Below are positions 51,425 through 60,196 of a stretch of 64,000 nt of DNA, piece by piece. Under the pieces are notes generated by a model. The model made no database searches. It was given only the letters and a program-made list of their open reading frames with translations, and was not told the DNA's origin. Each line of letters opens with the position of its first letter. The stretch's first letter is position 1. Origin of the DNA: JAICXG01 sp036825615 (lineage in GTDB: Bacteria > Verrucomicrobiota > Verrucomicrobiia > Chthoniobacterales > UBA10450); NCBI GenBank assembly GCA_036825615.1, contig DAISXY010000005.1, positions 1 to 64,000 on the forward strand. The letters run 5' to 3'. Position numbers and translations under genes: made by a program.

Positions 51425-52621
51425 CTAGAGCGCGCCGAGCCGTGCAAAGAGGCTGCGCAGATCGCGTCCGCTCCGCTCGATCGAGAAAAGCGCGGCGGCG
51501 CGGGCGCGGCCTTTTTCGCCTAACGAGCGCGCGAGAGCAGGGTCCTGGAGGAGCCGGGCGAGCGCGTCGGCTATTGCCGCCGGGTCACGTTCTGGCACGA
51601 GCAGACCAGTCTGATCCGGCACGACCATTTCCGGCACGCCGCTCACCGGAGTCGAAACCACCGGCAAACCGGCCGCCATCGCCTCCATCACCACCGTGGG
51701 CAGATTATCCATTCCGCCTCCAGCTTCGGTGACGCAGGGCAAGGCGAAAACCGCGCTCCGGGCGAGGCGGGCGATCACTTCTTCCTGCGGGAGCGGGCCG
51801 GCCAGCTCCACGAATTTGGCGAGCCCGCCGGCCGCGATCTGCTCCCGCAGTTCGGATTCGAGCGGACCTTCGCCAATGATTTGGGCGCGAAACTCGATCC
51901 CGCGCTCGCGCAAAATTCGGCAAGCTGCGATCAGGTCGGCGAATCCTTTCTTCTCGATCAAGCGGCCGACGGAAAGAATCAGCGGCGGCGCGCTCGAGAA
52001 ATCAGCCGGCGCAAAGCGCTCCAGCTCGATCCCGTTGTAGATGCGCTCGATCTTGCCCGCGCTCTCGGGAAATTTTTCTCGCAAAAAACGCACCGCAAAA
52101 TCGCTCACCGTCACGACCGCGCGCGCGCCGCCGAGCAGTTTGCCTAACGACACCTCGAAGGGCTTGGGCGCGAAGATATCGTTCGCGTGGCCGGTAAAAC
52201 TGAAGCCGATCCGAAAGAACCGCTCGACCCACCAGGCCGTGCGGGCCGCCATCCCGGCAAAGTGGGCATGCAGGTGCCGCACACCTTGCGCTTCGAGACG
52301 AGGCCCGAGCCAGGCCGCCTGATAGAGCCGCAGGAAATCGGTCTTGCGATTCCAAGCCGCCATCTCGTCGGCGGCACGTCGCGGCAGAAGCCCTTTGCGC
52401 AGACCGCGATCGACTTCGCGCACCAGCTCCTCTTCGCCGGGAAGGTATACCACCTCTCGCACGATCGCCCCGTCCCAGTTCTGCGGCGGCTCGTCGAGCG
52501 GGCGGCGGATGGAAAAGATGGCGGGCGCGATTCCCTCTCGGCGCAGTGCAGCGATCTCGCGATAACAGAAGGTCTGGGTAAAGGAGGGAAACCGCTCGAA
52601 GAGATACGCCAGGCCACTCAT
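51425..52621 (-). CDS. Glycosyltransferase family 4 (GT-B fold)
   Basis: The 398-residue enzyme starts LAYLFERFPSFTQTFCYREI, a typical start of exopolysaccharide and colanic-acid-type GT4 enzymes. It has HLHAHFAGMAARTAWW, the linker LSVGRLIEKKGFADLI, and the C-terminal donor-binding ETAG..NLP-like VTEAGGGMDNLPTVVMEAMA with the catalytic Glu. The reaction adds a sugar from a nucleotide donor to a cell-surface polymer. It is divergent from the cNMP-binding gene. Confidence 0.9.
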   Translation of the reverse strand: MSGLAYLFERFPSFTQTFCYREIAALRREGIAPAIFSIRRPLDEPPQNWDGAIVREVVYLPGEEELVREVDRGLRKGLLPRRAADEMAAWNRKTDFLRLYQAAWLGPRLEAQGVRHLHAHFAGMAARTAWWVERFFRIGFSFTGHANDIFAPKPFEVSLGKLLGGARAVVTVSDFAVRFLREKFPESAGKIERIYNGIELERFAPADFSSAPPLILSVGRLIEKKGFADLIAACRILRERGIEFRAQIIGEGPLESELREQIAAGGLAKFVELAGPLPQEEVIARLARSAVFALPCVTEAGGGMDNLPTVVMEAMAAGLPVVSTPVSGVPEMVVPDQTGLLVPERDPAAIADALARLLQDPALARSLGEKGRARAAALFSIERSGRDLRSLFARLGAL

Positions 52622-52723
52622 CGCTGAGAAGGATTACCGGCGAATCGGTCGCAGGGAAAGCAGGCGGCGGGCGAAATCTCCCGCCTTCACTCCTCCCCGC
52701 ACGACTCTTGCTATTTCTCAGCC

Positions 52724-53758
52724 ATGCTTCAGCGGGACTTTTTCGTCTTCTGCAAGACGCTTCAGCTGATCGAGCTGAAAGCGATCGGCGCGCTCTCGCA
52801 TGTGAAGCACTTCATGGAAGGCGACATCGTCTATTCGCCAAAAGAGGAAGGCGAGGAACTGTTTATTATTAATCGCGGCGCGGCCGAGCTGACCCCGCCA
52901 AATGCCCGTCCCGGCGCTGCCACAACGGTGCTTTCCCGTGGCGATATTCTGGGCGAAACCGGGGCGCTCCTCGGGCTGCCGCGCGATCATACTGCGCGCG
53001 CCTGTGGTCCGCTCAGCCTGCAATGTTTTCGCCGGAGCGATTTTCCCGAGCTAATGCGGCGGGTGCCGTCGTTCTTCCATTTTCTCTCCGAGAAACTGGC
53101 GAGCCGGCTCTACCAGGCACGCGAGCTGACGCGCGCGCCTAACAATGCCCTCGAACTCACCGGCAGCCTGGCCAATTTCGACATCATCACCATTTACCAG
53201 ACCATCATCCAGTCGATGCAGACCGGTCTGCTTACGATCGCGGACGAGGAGGGCGAGACGATCTCAACCTTCTACTTTGAGAAAGGCACGCCCCGCTGGG
53301 GTCGGTTCCAGCATCTCAGTGGCGAGGAAGCCTTCTGGCAACTCTTTCTCCACGAGCACCGCTCCGGGACTTTCTTTTTCTCGAACCAAACCCAGGTCGG
53401 GAGTGATTGGGACGAAAGCAGCGCCCTCACGCGCAACGCCGATGAGATCCTGATCAACGCCATCCAAATGCGTGATCAATTTGAAGATCTGCGCAAACGG
53501 ATGCGCGACCACAGCGCGCGCCTGAAGCGCCAGCAACTGAATCTCACCTGGGACGAGCCCGAGCTCGAGGAATTGCGCCCGGTCGCGGAAGAAATCTGGC
53601 AACTTGCCTATAACGACGAACTGACTCTGATGCAGCTGCACGGGCGGAGCGAGTACTGCGACTGGAAGATTTACAAGACGGTCGATCATATGGTGCGCGC
53701 TGGTCTCTTCGCGCTCGAGAGCAATGGGAAAGGCCAGCCGGAGGTCCATCCTGCCTAA
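52724..53758 (+). CDS. Cyclic nucleotide-binding domain plus DUF4388 (PatA-type) regulator
   Basis: The 344-residue protein has an N-terminal cNMP-binding beta-barrel (about 10-125; MEGDIVYSPKEEGEELFIIN, then GDILGETGALLGLPRDHTA in place of the phosphate-binding loop), a DUF4388/PatA-type domain (about 145-260; LTGSLANFDIITIYQTIIQS, TFYFEKGTPRWGRF) and a helical C-terminal end. It has no DNA-binding domain, so it is probably a protein-interaction switch that reacts to a nucleotide. The phosphate-binding cassette lacks the usual Arg, so binding is uncertain. The stop is TAA in GCCTAACGA. Confidence 0.82.
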   Translation: MLQRDFFVFCKTLQLIELKAIGALSHVKHFMEGDIVYSPKEEGEELFIINRGAAELTPPNARPGAATTVLSRGDILGETGALLGLPRDHTARACGPLSLQCFRRSDFPELMRRVPSFFHFLSEKLASRLYQARELTRAPNNALELTGSLANFDIITIYQTIIQSMQTGLLTIADEEGETISTFYFEKGTPRWGRFQHLSGEEAFWQLFLHEHRSGTFFFSNQTQVGSDWDESSALTRNADEILINAIQMRDQFEDLRKRMRDHSARLKRQQLNLTWDEPELEELRPVAEEIWQLAYNDELTLMQLHGRSEYCDWKIYKTVDHMVRAGLFALESNGKGQPEVHPA

Positions 53759-53761
53759 CGA

Positions 53762-54022
53762 ATGAAGGTGGTAAGACTGACCATCGCGCTGCTCCTTTGC
53801 GGCGGCTTCCTTCTCTCCGGTTGCTCGATGCTCACGGCCCAGGGCCGGCGGGAGCACGCCTACGCGCGTTACGTCGCGAAACGCAGCAAAGGCCGGGTGA
53901 AACAGCAAACCGTCCTGAGCGCCTTGCGCGCCCACATCCCGGAGAGTTCCCCGGGCACGCCTATCGTGACGACGACGGTTTCCGGGCCCGAGTCGGTCAC
54001 AAGCGCGGGAAGCAGTGAGTAA
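53762..54022 (+). CDS. Small lipoprotein, unknown
   Basis: The 86-residue protein has a signal peptide with lipobox LLSGC (Cys about residue 21) and a short basic, Ser/Thr-rich mature part. It starts 3 bases after the cNMP/DUF4388 gene, so it is in the same transcript, and its ATG follows the GCCTAACGA motif that ends that gene. The function is unknown. Confidence 0.78.
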   Translation: MKVVRLTIALLLCGGFLLSGCSMLTAQGRREHAYARYVAKRSKGRVKQQTVLSALRAHIPESSPGTPIVTTTVSGPESVTSAGSSE

Positions 54023-54076
54023 GCCGCCGTTTTCCACGGCACCTTCCGAACACCAGCGCAACCGGCCGGACGTGCT

Positions 54077-54478
54077 ATGCTCCCGCCCATGATGCCCGGA
54101 GATGAACCGCAGGGTGAGCTCGTCATCCGCACCATCGCCATGCCGGCCGATACCAATCCGAGCGGTGACATTTTTGGCGGCTGGATCATGTCGCAAATGG
54201 ATCTCGGGAGCGGCATCCTCGCCTCCAAAACCGCCCGCTCACGGGTGGTCACGGTCGCAGTCGACGGGATGTCATTCCTGCAACCGGTGCGAGTGGGAGA
54301 CACGATCGCCTGTTACGCGCGCGTGGAAAGCATCGGGCGCACTTCGATGAAGATCCCGGTGGAAGTGTGGGCGCAGCGCTATCGCCGCCAGGAGCGCTGC
54401 CTCGTCACGCGCGCCGTTTTCACTTACGTCGCCGTAGACGACGCCGGCGTGCCGATCGCGGTGCGGCGCGAGAGTTGA
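54077..54478 (+). CDS. Acyl-CoA thioesterase (YciA-type hotdog fold)
   Basis: The 133-residue protein has the YciA pattern RTIAMPADTNPSGDIFGGWI with the catalytic Asp/Asn region, then LGSGILASKTA, TVAVDGMSFLQPVRVGD, and ARVESIGRTSMKIPVEVWA. It hydrolyses medium or short acyl-CoAs. Three in-frame ATGs (54077, 54089, 54092) are possible starts. It lies 54 bases after the lipoprotein gene. Confidence 0.88.
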   Translation: MLPPMMPGDEPQGELVIRTIAMPADTNPSGDIFGGWIMSQMDLGSGILASKTARSRVVTVAVDGMSFLQPVRVGDTIACYARVESIGRTSMKIPVEVWAQRYRRQERCLVTRAVFTYVAVDDAGVPIAVRRES

Positions 54479-54572
54479 TAGTCACTCAGGCAAGCGGTTG
54501 GCGCTCATGCTCAAGGCAGCTGTTGGGGCGAGTTCAAATGCGGGAAATACATTGTCAGATCCCGGTCTCCCG

Positions 54573-54630
54573 CAGATAATCTGCAGGCTCCCGGATGAGC
54601 AGTCGCAATTTCTTCGCCGAGCTGAAGCGG
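54573..54630 (+). repeat. Direct repeat flanking the MFS gene, left copy
   Basis: This 58-base segment (CAGATAATCT... through GATGAGCAGTCGCAATTTCT and on) reappears at 56223-56280 with about 10 differences. The two copies flank the MFS transporter gene. Both contain the start of a TolB/TPR paralogue. Confidence 0.75.
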
Positions 54631-54820
54631 CGCAATGTTTACAAGGTCGCCGTCGCTTACGGGGTGGGCTGGCGATCCCGGCGCCGTCGCTCCCGACCGG
54701 CAATGATGCCATCGCTCCAGCGGAAAAATCAATCGCCGCGCTCCCCTTCGATAAGCTCAGCTAAGACACGGCTAATGCTTACTGTCGCCGCAGGGATGCA
54801 GGACGAAACCGCAAAGAGAA
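54595..54820 (+). pseudogene. Remnant of a TolB/TPR paralogue (head and fragments)
   Basis: The first 25 codons read MSSRNFFAELKRRNVYKVAV, identical in type to the N-terminus of the array members. The membrane part is then lost, and in another frame the TolB entry sequence EKSIAALPFDKLS appears, with a stop codon after it and further shifted pieces (DTANAY, GMQDE). At least two frameshifts and a large deletion are needed, so this is a decayed copy of the genes that begin at 56313. Confidence 0.8.
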
Positions 54821-54860
54821 TTCTTGCAGGACGAGAATTCAAAGCAGGAACCGCATCGAA

Positions 54861-56174
54861 ATGAACGCCGGCGACGAACCTGCCGGCGCGAGCGCCCTTT
54901 CCAAGGCGACCTGGCGCATTCTGCCACTTATCGCCCTCGGCTACGGCATCGCTTTCATTGACCGCGCAAACATCAGCTTCGCGGCCCTGCAAATGAACCG
55001 CGATCTTCATTTCAGCGCGACCATCTATGGATTAGGCGGCGGACTTTTCTTTCTCAGTTATGCGCTCTTCGAAATTCCTTCTAACCTTCTGCTGGTGAAA
55101 TTTGGTGCGCGACCTTGGATCGCGCGCATCATGATCACCTGGGGCGTAATTGCTGCCGGCATGATGTTCGTCCGGACGCCGATGCAATTCTATGCCATGC
55201 GGTTCTTGCTTGGGTTAGCCGAGGCAGGGTTCTTTCCCGGTGTCATTTATTATCTAACCTTCTGGTTTCCCTCGGACGTGCGTGGCCGCGCGATCAGCCG
55301 GTTTTATATAGCCTGGCCGCTCAGCACCGTAGTGATGGGCGCACTCGCGGGCACGCTGCTCGGGCTTCAGGGCCGGCTCGGGCTGGCTGGCTGGCAATGG
55401 CTCTTCCTTCTCGAAGGGTCACCAGCTGTGGTCGTTGGTATCCTCATCCTCTTCTTTCTTCCAGAGCGACCAGCTGAGGCCAGGTGGCTTTCGAGCGATG
55501 AGAAGGAATGGCTCGAGCGGCGTCTGCGCGCAGACCTCACTTCCGGCCGGCGTCATGCCGATCGCGGCCTTTTTGCTGCGTTCGCGAACCCGGTCGTAGT
55601 GGTCTTCACGCTCGTGAACATAGTTATGCTAGGGTGCTATTACGCCTTTAACCTATCCGCGCCCGAGATCCTCAAACAAGCAACGGGACTAGATACAACA
55701 AGAGTCGGTTATGTGATCGCGACCGGCGGCCTGCTCGGAGCCATCGCCATGCTTGCCTTCGGCTGGCATTCAGATCTGCGGAAGGAGCGCTTTCTCCATC
55801 TGGTGCTGCCGATTCTGATGATGGCGATCGCCTATGGCGTGCTCGCCATCGCGCGCCTTCCGCATGTGGTGATCGGGGCCTATTGGCTGGCCATCATGAG
55901 CAACGCCGCAATTGCGGCCGTTTTCTGGCTCACGCCGGGCGAACTGCTTGCGCCGCGGTCACTCGCAGTTAGCATCGCCGCGATTAACGCGGTCGGACAA
56001 CTCGGATCCTTCGTCAGCCCCATCCTCTGGGGCATGGCCAGAGATGCAACCGGGAGCTATCATCTCGCGCTAAGTCTTTTGCCTGCCGGATACCTTCTCG
56101 CAGCGGGGTTCTTGCTCTGGCTCCGCGGTCAGATGCGTCTTGCTCACACCGCACCCGCCGTGATCACCGCATAA
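54861..56174 (+). CDS. MFS transporter, anion:cation symporter (ACS) family
   Basis: This 437-residue protein has 12 membrane helices with the ACS-type N-terminus (LIALGYGIAFIDRANISFAA) and the conserved loop between helices 2 and 3 (NLLLVKFGARPWIARIM). The family carries organic acids such as hexuronates, tartrate and phthalate. The substrate is unknown. The gene sits between two decayed paralogue heads, 36 bases after the first, and has no partner enzyme nearby, so it may have been inserted into the array. Confidence 0.88.
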   Translation: MNAGDEPAGASALSKATWRILPLIALGYGIAFIDRANISFAALQMNRDLHFSATIYGLGGGLFFLSYALFEIPSNLLLVKFGARPWIARIMITWGVIAAGMMFVRTPMQFYAMRFLLGLAEAGFFPGVIYYLTFWFPSDVRGRAISRFYIAWPLSTVVMGALAGTLLGLQGRLGLAGWQWLFLLEGSPAVVVGILILFFLPERPAEARWLSSDEKEWLERRLRADLTSGRRHADRGLFAAFANPVVVVFTLVNIVMLGCYYAFNLSAPEILKQATGLDTTRVGYVIATGGLLGAIAMLAFGWHSDLRKERFLHLVLPILMMAIAYGVLAIARLPHVVIGAYWLAIMSNAAIAAVFWLTPGELLAPRSLAVSIAAINAVGQLGSFVSPILWGMARDATGSYHLALSLLPAGYLLAAGFLLWLRGQMRLAHTAPAVITA

Positions 56175-56222
56175 AGCGCGTGAGTCTAAGCACACAAATG
56201 ATTCTCAGACGAACTTGCGCCA

Positions 56223-56280
56223 CAGATAATCTCAAGCCCGCCAGATGAGCAGTCGCAATTTCTACGCCGAGCTGAAGCGT
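56223..56280 (+). repeat. Direct repeat flanking the MFS gene, right copy
   Basis: Partner of 54573-54630; see there. It leads into a paralogue head that is broken after about 12 codons. Confidence 0.75.
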
Positions 56281-56312
56281 TGGCGACGCGTACAAGGTGA
56301 CCCTTGTTCATG
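56245..56312 (+). pseudogene. Broken N-terminus of a TolB/TPR paralogue
   Basis: The ATG at 56245 starts MSSRNFYAELKR and then loses frame and sequence identity, with only TACAAGG left of the next segment. The intact paralogue begins at 56313 with a different type of head. Confidence 0.7.
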
Positions 56313-58076
56313 ATGAATGAGTTCCTTGACCGGTTGAAACAGCGCAAGCTCGTGCAATGGGCGATCGCCTATGTCGCGGCGGCCTTCGCTTTCTTGCAAG
56401 GGATCGACATCGTCGCACAACGATTTGGCTGGCCAGATATCGTGGAACGAGCGCTGATCATCGCGGCTTGTATCGGATTCTTCCTGGCGCTGATCCTGGC
56501 CTGGTATCACGGTGAGCGGGGCACTCAGAGAGTTAGCGGCACCGAGCTTCTCATCATCGGCCTGGTCCTGGCTTTGGGTGGCGGATTTCTCTGGCGTTTT
56601 GCCGGAACGTCGCGCCCCGGGGCTAGCAACATCCCGCCCCTGCCTAACGACAGAATGATGTCTGGACCGGCCCAGCCCATTCCGGCGAAATCAATCGCCG
56701 TCCTGCCGTTCGACAACCTGAGTCGCGACCCCGATAACGCTTATTTCTGCGAAGGCGTGCAGGATGAGATTCTAACCCGGCTGGCCAAAGTAGCCGATTT
56801 AAAAGTGATCTCGCGCACCTCGACTGAACAATTCAAGAGTAAGCCCGATGATCTTCCCCAGATCGCCCAACAACTGGGTGTCGCGCACATCCTCGAAGGC
56901 AGCGTGCAGAAGGCGCGCGATCAGGTGCGCGTGAACGTGCAGCTCATCAACGCCACGAGCAATGCACACCTTTGGGCTGACACCTACGATCGCAAGCTGA
57001 CTGATATCTTCGCCGTCGAGAGCGAAATCGCCCAAACCATCGCCGACACGTTGCAGGCCAAATTGACCGGCGCGGAGAAGGCGTTGATCGCGGCCCGGCC
57101 GACGAGCGATACCGCGGCGTACGAGCTTTATCTCAAAGGCCGAGCGCTCTGGGCGAAACGCAGCGGCGACAATCTGCCGAGGGCAATCGCGTTTTATCAG
57201 CAGGCCATCGAGCGCGATCCGAACTACGCGTTAGCGTATTCCGGGCTGGCAGAAGCTTACGCGATTTTGCCGTTGTATTCGGACATCCTGCCCCGCGAAG
57301 CCCACGCCAGGGCAAAGACTGCAGCTCTAAAAGCGCTGCAGCTAAATGACAAACTGGCCGAAGCGCACACCGCGCTGGGATTTTTGTTGAGCCGTAACGA
57401 TCTCGACATGGCTGGATCGGTCGGGGAATTTCAGCGCGCGATCGCGCTCAATCCAAACTACGCCACCGCCCACCAGTGGTATGGAGTGCAACCGCTCGCC
57501 GCCCTCGGCCGGTTCGACGAAGCAGTCGCCGAAGAAAAACGTGCGATCGAACTCGACCCGCTCTCCCTCGTCAACAAGGCCGACCTGGGATGGATATTGA
57601 TGCTGGCCGGTCGTTACGATGACGCGATCGCGCATTTGCGAAAAGTTCTGGAGATCGACCCGACATTTTACCCCACCCATTTCAATCTCGGCGTTGCGCT
57701 TCAGCTGAAGGGAGATTTTCGAGGTGCGATCGGGGAATACAAGAAGGCAGAGGAATTGTCCGCCGATCTTGAGAACCCGGTGATGCTGGCGACCGCCGAA
57801 GCGCAATTAGGTGACAAGAGCCCGGCCGTTAAGATGTTGTCTGACTTGGAAAAGCTGGGCAAGCACCATTACGCGGGCGGCGCATACTGGCGGGCACTTC
57901 TCTATCTCAGTTTAGGAAACCGCGACGACGCAATTCGATGCTTGGAACAAACTGTGGCTGATCCGGCGGGCTCAGACATTCTTTTCATCAACGTTTTCCA
58001 TTTCTTCGACCCACTTCGAGACGATCCGCGTTTCCACGTGCTGGTGCAGAGAGTGATTGGTCCTAAAGATGGCTAG
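56313..58076 (+). CDS. TolB-domain TPR membrane protein, array member 1
   Basis: This 587-residue protein has a head of type B (NEFLDRLKQRKLVQWAIAY) with three membrane helices (about 13-33, 46-66, 80-97), a TolB-like N-terminal domain (AKSIAVLPFDNLSRDPDNAY, then EGVQDEILTRLAKVADLKVI and ILEGSVQK), and about six TPRs in the C-terminal half. The start at 56313 is the ATG nearest the conserved head. The cytoplasmic head, membrane helices and outer TPR scaffold suggest a sensor or assembly factor. The likely role is inference; by similarity these proteins are called adenylate-cyclase-associated TPR proteins. Confidence 0.85.
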   Translation: MNEFLDRLKQRKLVQWAIAYVAAAFAFLQGIDIVAQRFGWPDIVERALIIAACIGFFLALILAWYHGERGTQRVSGTELLIIGLVLALGGGFLWRFAGTSRPGASNIPPLPNDRMMSGPAQPIPAKSIAVLPFDNLSRDPDNAYFCEGVQDEILTRLAKVADLKVISRTSTEQFKSKPDDLPQIAQQLGVAHILEGSVQKARDQVRVNVQLINATSNAHLWADTYDRKLTDIFAVESEIAQTIADTLQAKLTGAEKALIAARPTSDTAAYELYLKGRALWAKRSGDNLPRAIAFYQQAIERDPNYALAYSGLAEAYAILPLYSDILPREAHARAKTAALKALQLNDKLAEAHTALGFLLSRNDLDMAGSVGEFQRAIALNPNYATAHQWYGVQPLAALGRFDEAVAEEKRAIELDPLSLVNKADLGWILMLAGRYDDAIAHLRKVLEIDPTFYPTHFNLGVALQLKGDFRGAIGEYKKAEELSADLENPVMLATAEAQLGDKSPAVKMLSDLEKLGKHHYAGGAYWRALLYLSLGNRDDAIRCLEQTVADPAGSDILFINVFHFFDPLRDDPRFHVLVQRVIGPKDG

Positions 58077-58149
58077 CCGAAACTTCACCGCCGAACTCAC
58101 GCGCCGCAATGTTTACAAGGCGGCCGCCGCTTCTGATCGCGATGAATGA
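58069..58149 (+). pseudogene. 26-codon remnant of a type A head, overlapping the starts of two paralogues
   Basis: The ATG at 58069 lies inside the end of array member 1 and reads MASRNFTAELTRRNVYKAAA, then stops at a TGA that overlaps the ATG of array member 2 at 58142. The remnant shows a type A head was replaced by a type B head. Confidence 0.75.
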
Positions 58150-60196
58150 GTTCTTCGAGCGATTGAAGCAGCGAAAGCTCGTGCAATGGGCCATCGCCTA
58201 TGTCGCGGCGGCCTTTGCCTTGCTCCAAGGAATCGACATCGTCGCACAACAGTTTGGATGGCCCGATGGAGTGCGACGCGGCTTTACGCTGGCCTTGGTC
58301 GTCGGCTTCTTTCTAACTCTCGTCCTCGCCTGGTATCACGGCGAACGCGGCGCGCAACGAGTTAGCGGAACCGAGCTTCTTATCATAGGTCTGGTCCTGG
58401 CTGTCGGCGGTGGATTCCTCTGGCGTTTTGCTGCGACGTCGCAGAGAGCAGATAACAAGACCACGGTCTCGCCTGACCAGACCAAGGCGACTGCACCGGT
58501 CATTGCCATTCCGGAGAAATCGATCGCCGTGCTGCCATTCGAGAATCTGAGCCGCGATCCCGATAATGCCTACTTCGTCGATGGCATCCAGGATGAGATT
58601 CTTACCCGGCTCGCCAAGATCAGTGCGCTTAAGGTTATTTCGCGCACTTCCACGATGCGTTATGCCAGTCGCCCGGACAACTTGCGTGAGATCGCCCGCC
58701 AGCTCGGCGTCGCCAACATCCTCGAGGGAAGCGTGCAGAGAGCCGCCGGTGCCATCCGGGTCAACGTCCAGTTGATCACGGCGGAGAGTGACTCGCATCT
58801 CTGGGCCGAAACTTACGACCGCGACATAAAGAATATCTTTTCGGTTGAAAGTGAAGTCGCGCAGAACGTCGCTGATGCACTTAAAGCTAAGTTGCTGCCC
58901 GCGGAGTCCGCGCGGATCACTAACGTGCCGACAAGGAACTCCGCGGCCTATGACCTTTTTCTCAAAGGTCAGTATCTTTTCAGTCAGCTTCAGAACAGTT
59001 CCTCGAAGGACCCGGTCGAGGACGGGAAAGCGGCCACCGAAATCTATCGTCGCGCCGTGGCCGCCGATCCTGGTTTTGCCCTGGCCTATGCGCGCTTGTC
59101 CTATCTCGAGAGTTATCTCCACTGGTATGGGGTGGATAACAGCAGCGCGGTGATCGAGAACGCACGCTCCGCTGCCGAAGAGGCACTGGCCCTGCAGCCG
59201 GACCTGCCCGAAGCGCACCTCGCGATGGGCTATGTTCATTATTGGTGTCATCGCGACTACGAGGCCGCGCTACGTGAGTTTGCGGTCGCGCGGGATAGCC
59301 TGCCTAACAACGCCGAAGTTATCGCGGCGGTCGGCTACGTGCATCGAAGACGGGGCGACACCGCGCGTGGAGTTCCCGAAATACAGCAGGCAATGGCGCT
59401 CGATCCACGCAACTCGCTGCTCCCGCGTGAAGTTGCGAATTCCTATACCGCCCTGCGTCGTTACCCTGAGGCCGATGCCGCGTATACTCGGTCGCTGGCG
59501 ATCTTTCCCGGAGATATCGAGGCCCAGGAACAACGCGCCGCCAGCATGATGTACAGCGGCGACATGGCGGCGGCGGGGCGCATTCTCGCCGCCATTCCCG
59601 CCGACACTGATCCGCAGGGTTCCGTCTCGCTTCTGCGCTACAAACTGGCGATGACTACCCGCCAGCCCGACATAGCCCTGGCGGCGCTCGCACATTCACC
59701 CGATTGGCTCATGACTCGTTGGGAACATAGTCTTGTGCCGCTGAGTTTACTCCGCGCTCAGGCCCTGGCGGCGAAAGGCGAAGCCGAACCAGCCCGCGCT
59801 GCTTTTCTCAAGGCGGAACAGGAGCTACAAGCCCTGCTCGATAAGCCCAACGAGTTAGCCGATGCCCACAGTTATCTTGGGTTGGTCTATGCCGGACTGG
59901 GCCGAAAGGATGTCGCCTTGAAAGCCGCCCGCGCCGCGGTCGATCTCTTGCCGATGTCGCACGATGTGATCGTTGGAGCGTTCTACCTTGAGCGGCTGAC
60001 CCGGGTCGAAGCACAGGTCGGCGAAACCCAATCCGCGATCGACCATCTCGAGCAACTCTTATCGTCCGCCGGCGGCGAGACGGTTTCCATCGCAACGCTA
60101 CGGGTCGATCCAGTCTGGGACCGGATTCGCGACGACCCGCGCTTTAAGGCGCTCCTGGCGAAACACGGGGCGGGCAGGCAGAATGCGCAGGGATGA
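58142..60196 (+). CDS. TolB-domain TPR membrane protein, array member 2 (long form)
   Basis: The 684-residue protein has a type B head (NEFFERLKQRKLVQWAIAY) with three membrane helices, the TolB-like domain (EKSIAVLPFENLSRDPDNAY, DGIQDEILTRLAKISALKVI) and a longer, more divergent TPR region than its neighbours (about 685 against 590 residues). The start at 58142 overlaps the remnant frame. Its stop overlaps the start of member 3 by 4 bases. Same probable role as member 1. Confidence 0.85.
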   Translation: MNEFFERLKQRKLVQWAIAYVAAAFALLQGIDIVAQQFGWPDGVRRGFTLALVVGFFLTLVLAWYHGERGAQRVSGTELLIIGLVLAVGGGFLWRFAATSQRADNKTTVSPDQTKATAPVIAIPEKSIAVLPFENLSRDPDNAYFVDGIQDEILTRLAKISALKVISRTSTMRYASRPDNLREIARQLGVANILEGSVQRAAGAIRVNVQLITAESDSHLWAETYDRDIKNIFSVESEVAQNVADALKAKLLPAESARITNVPTRNSAAYDLFLKGQYLFSQLQNSSSKDPVEDGKAATEIYRRAVAADPGFALAYARLSYLESYLHWYGVDNSSAVIENARSAAEEALALQPDLPEAHLAMGYVHYWCHRDYEAALREFAVARDSLPNNAEVIAAVGYVHRRRGDTARGVPEIQQAMALDPRNSLLPREVANSYTALRRYPEADAAYTRSLAIFPGDIEAQEQRAASMMYSGDMAAAGRILAAIPADTDPQGSVSLLRYKLAMTTRQPDIALAALAHSPDWLMTRWEHSLVPLSLLRAQALAAKGEAEPARAAFLKAEQELQALLDKPNELADAHSYLGLVYAGLGRKDVALKAARAAVDLLPMSHDVIVGAFYLERLTRVEAQVGETQSAIDHLEQLLSSAGGETVSIATLRVDPVWDRIRDDPRFKALLAKHGAGRQNAQG

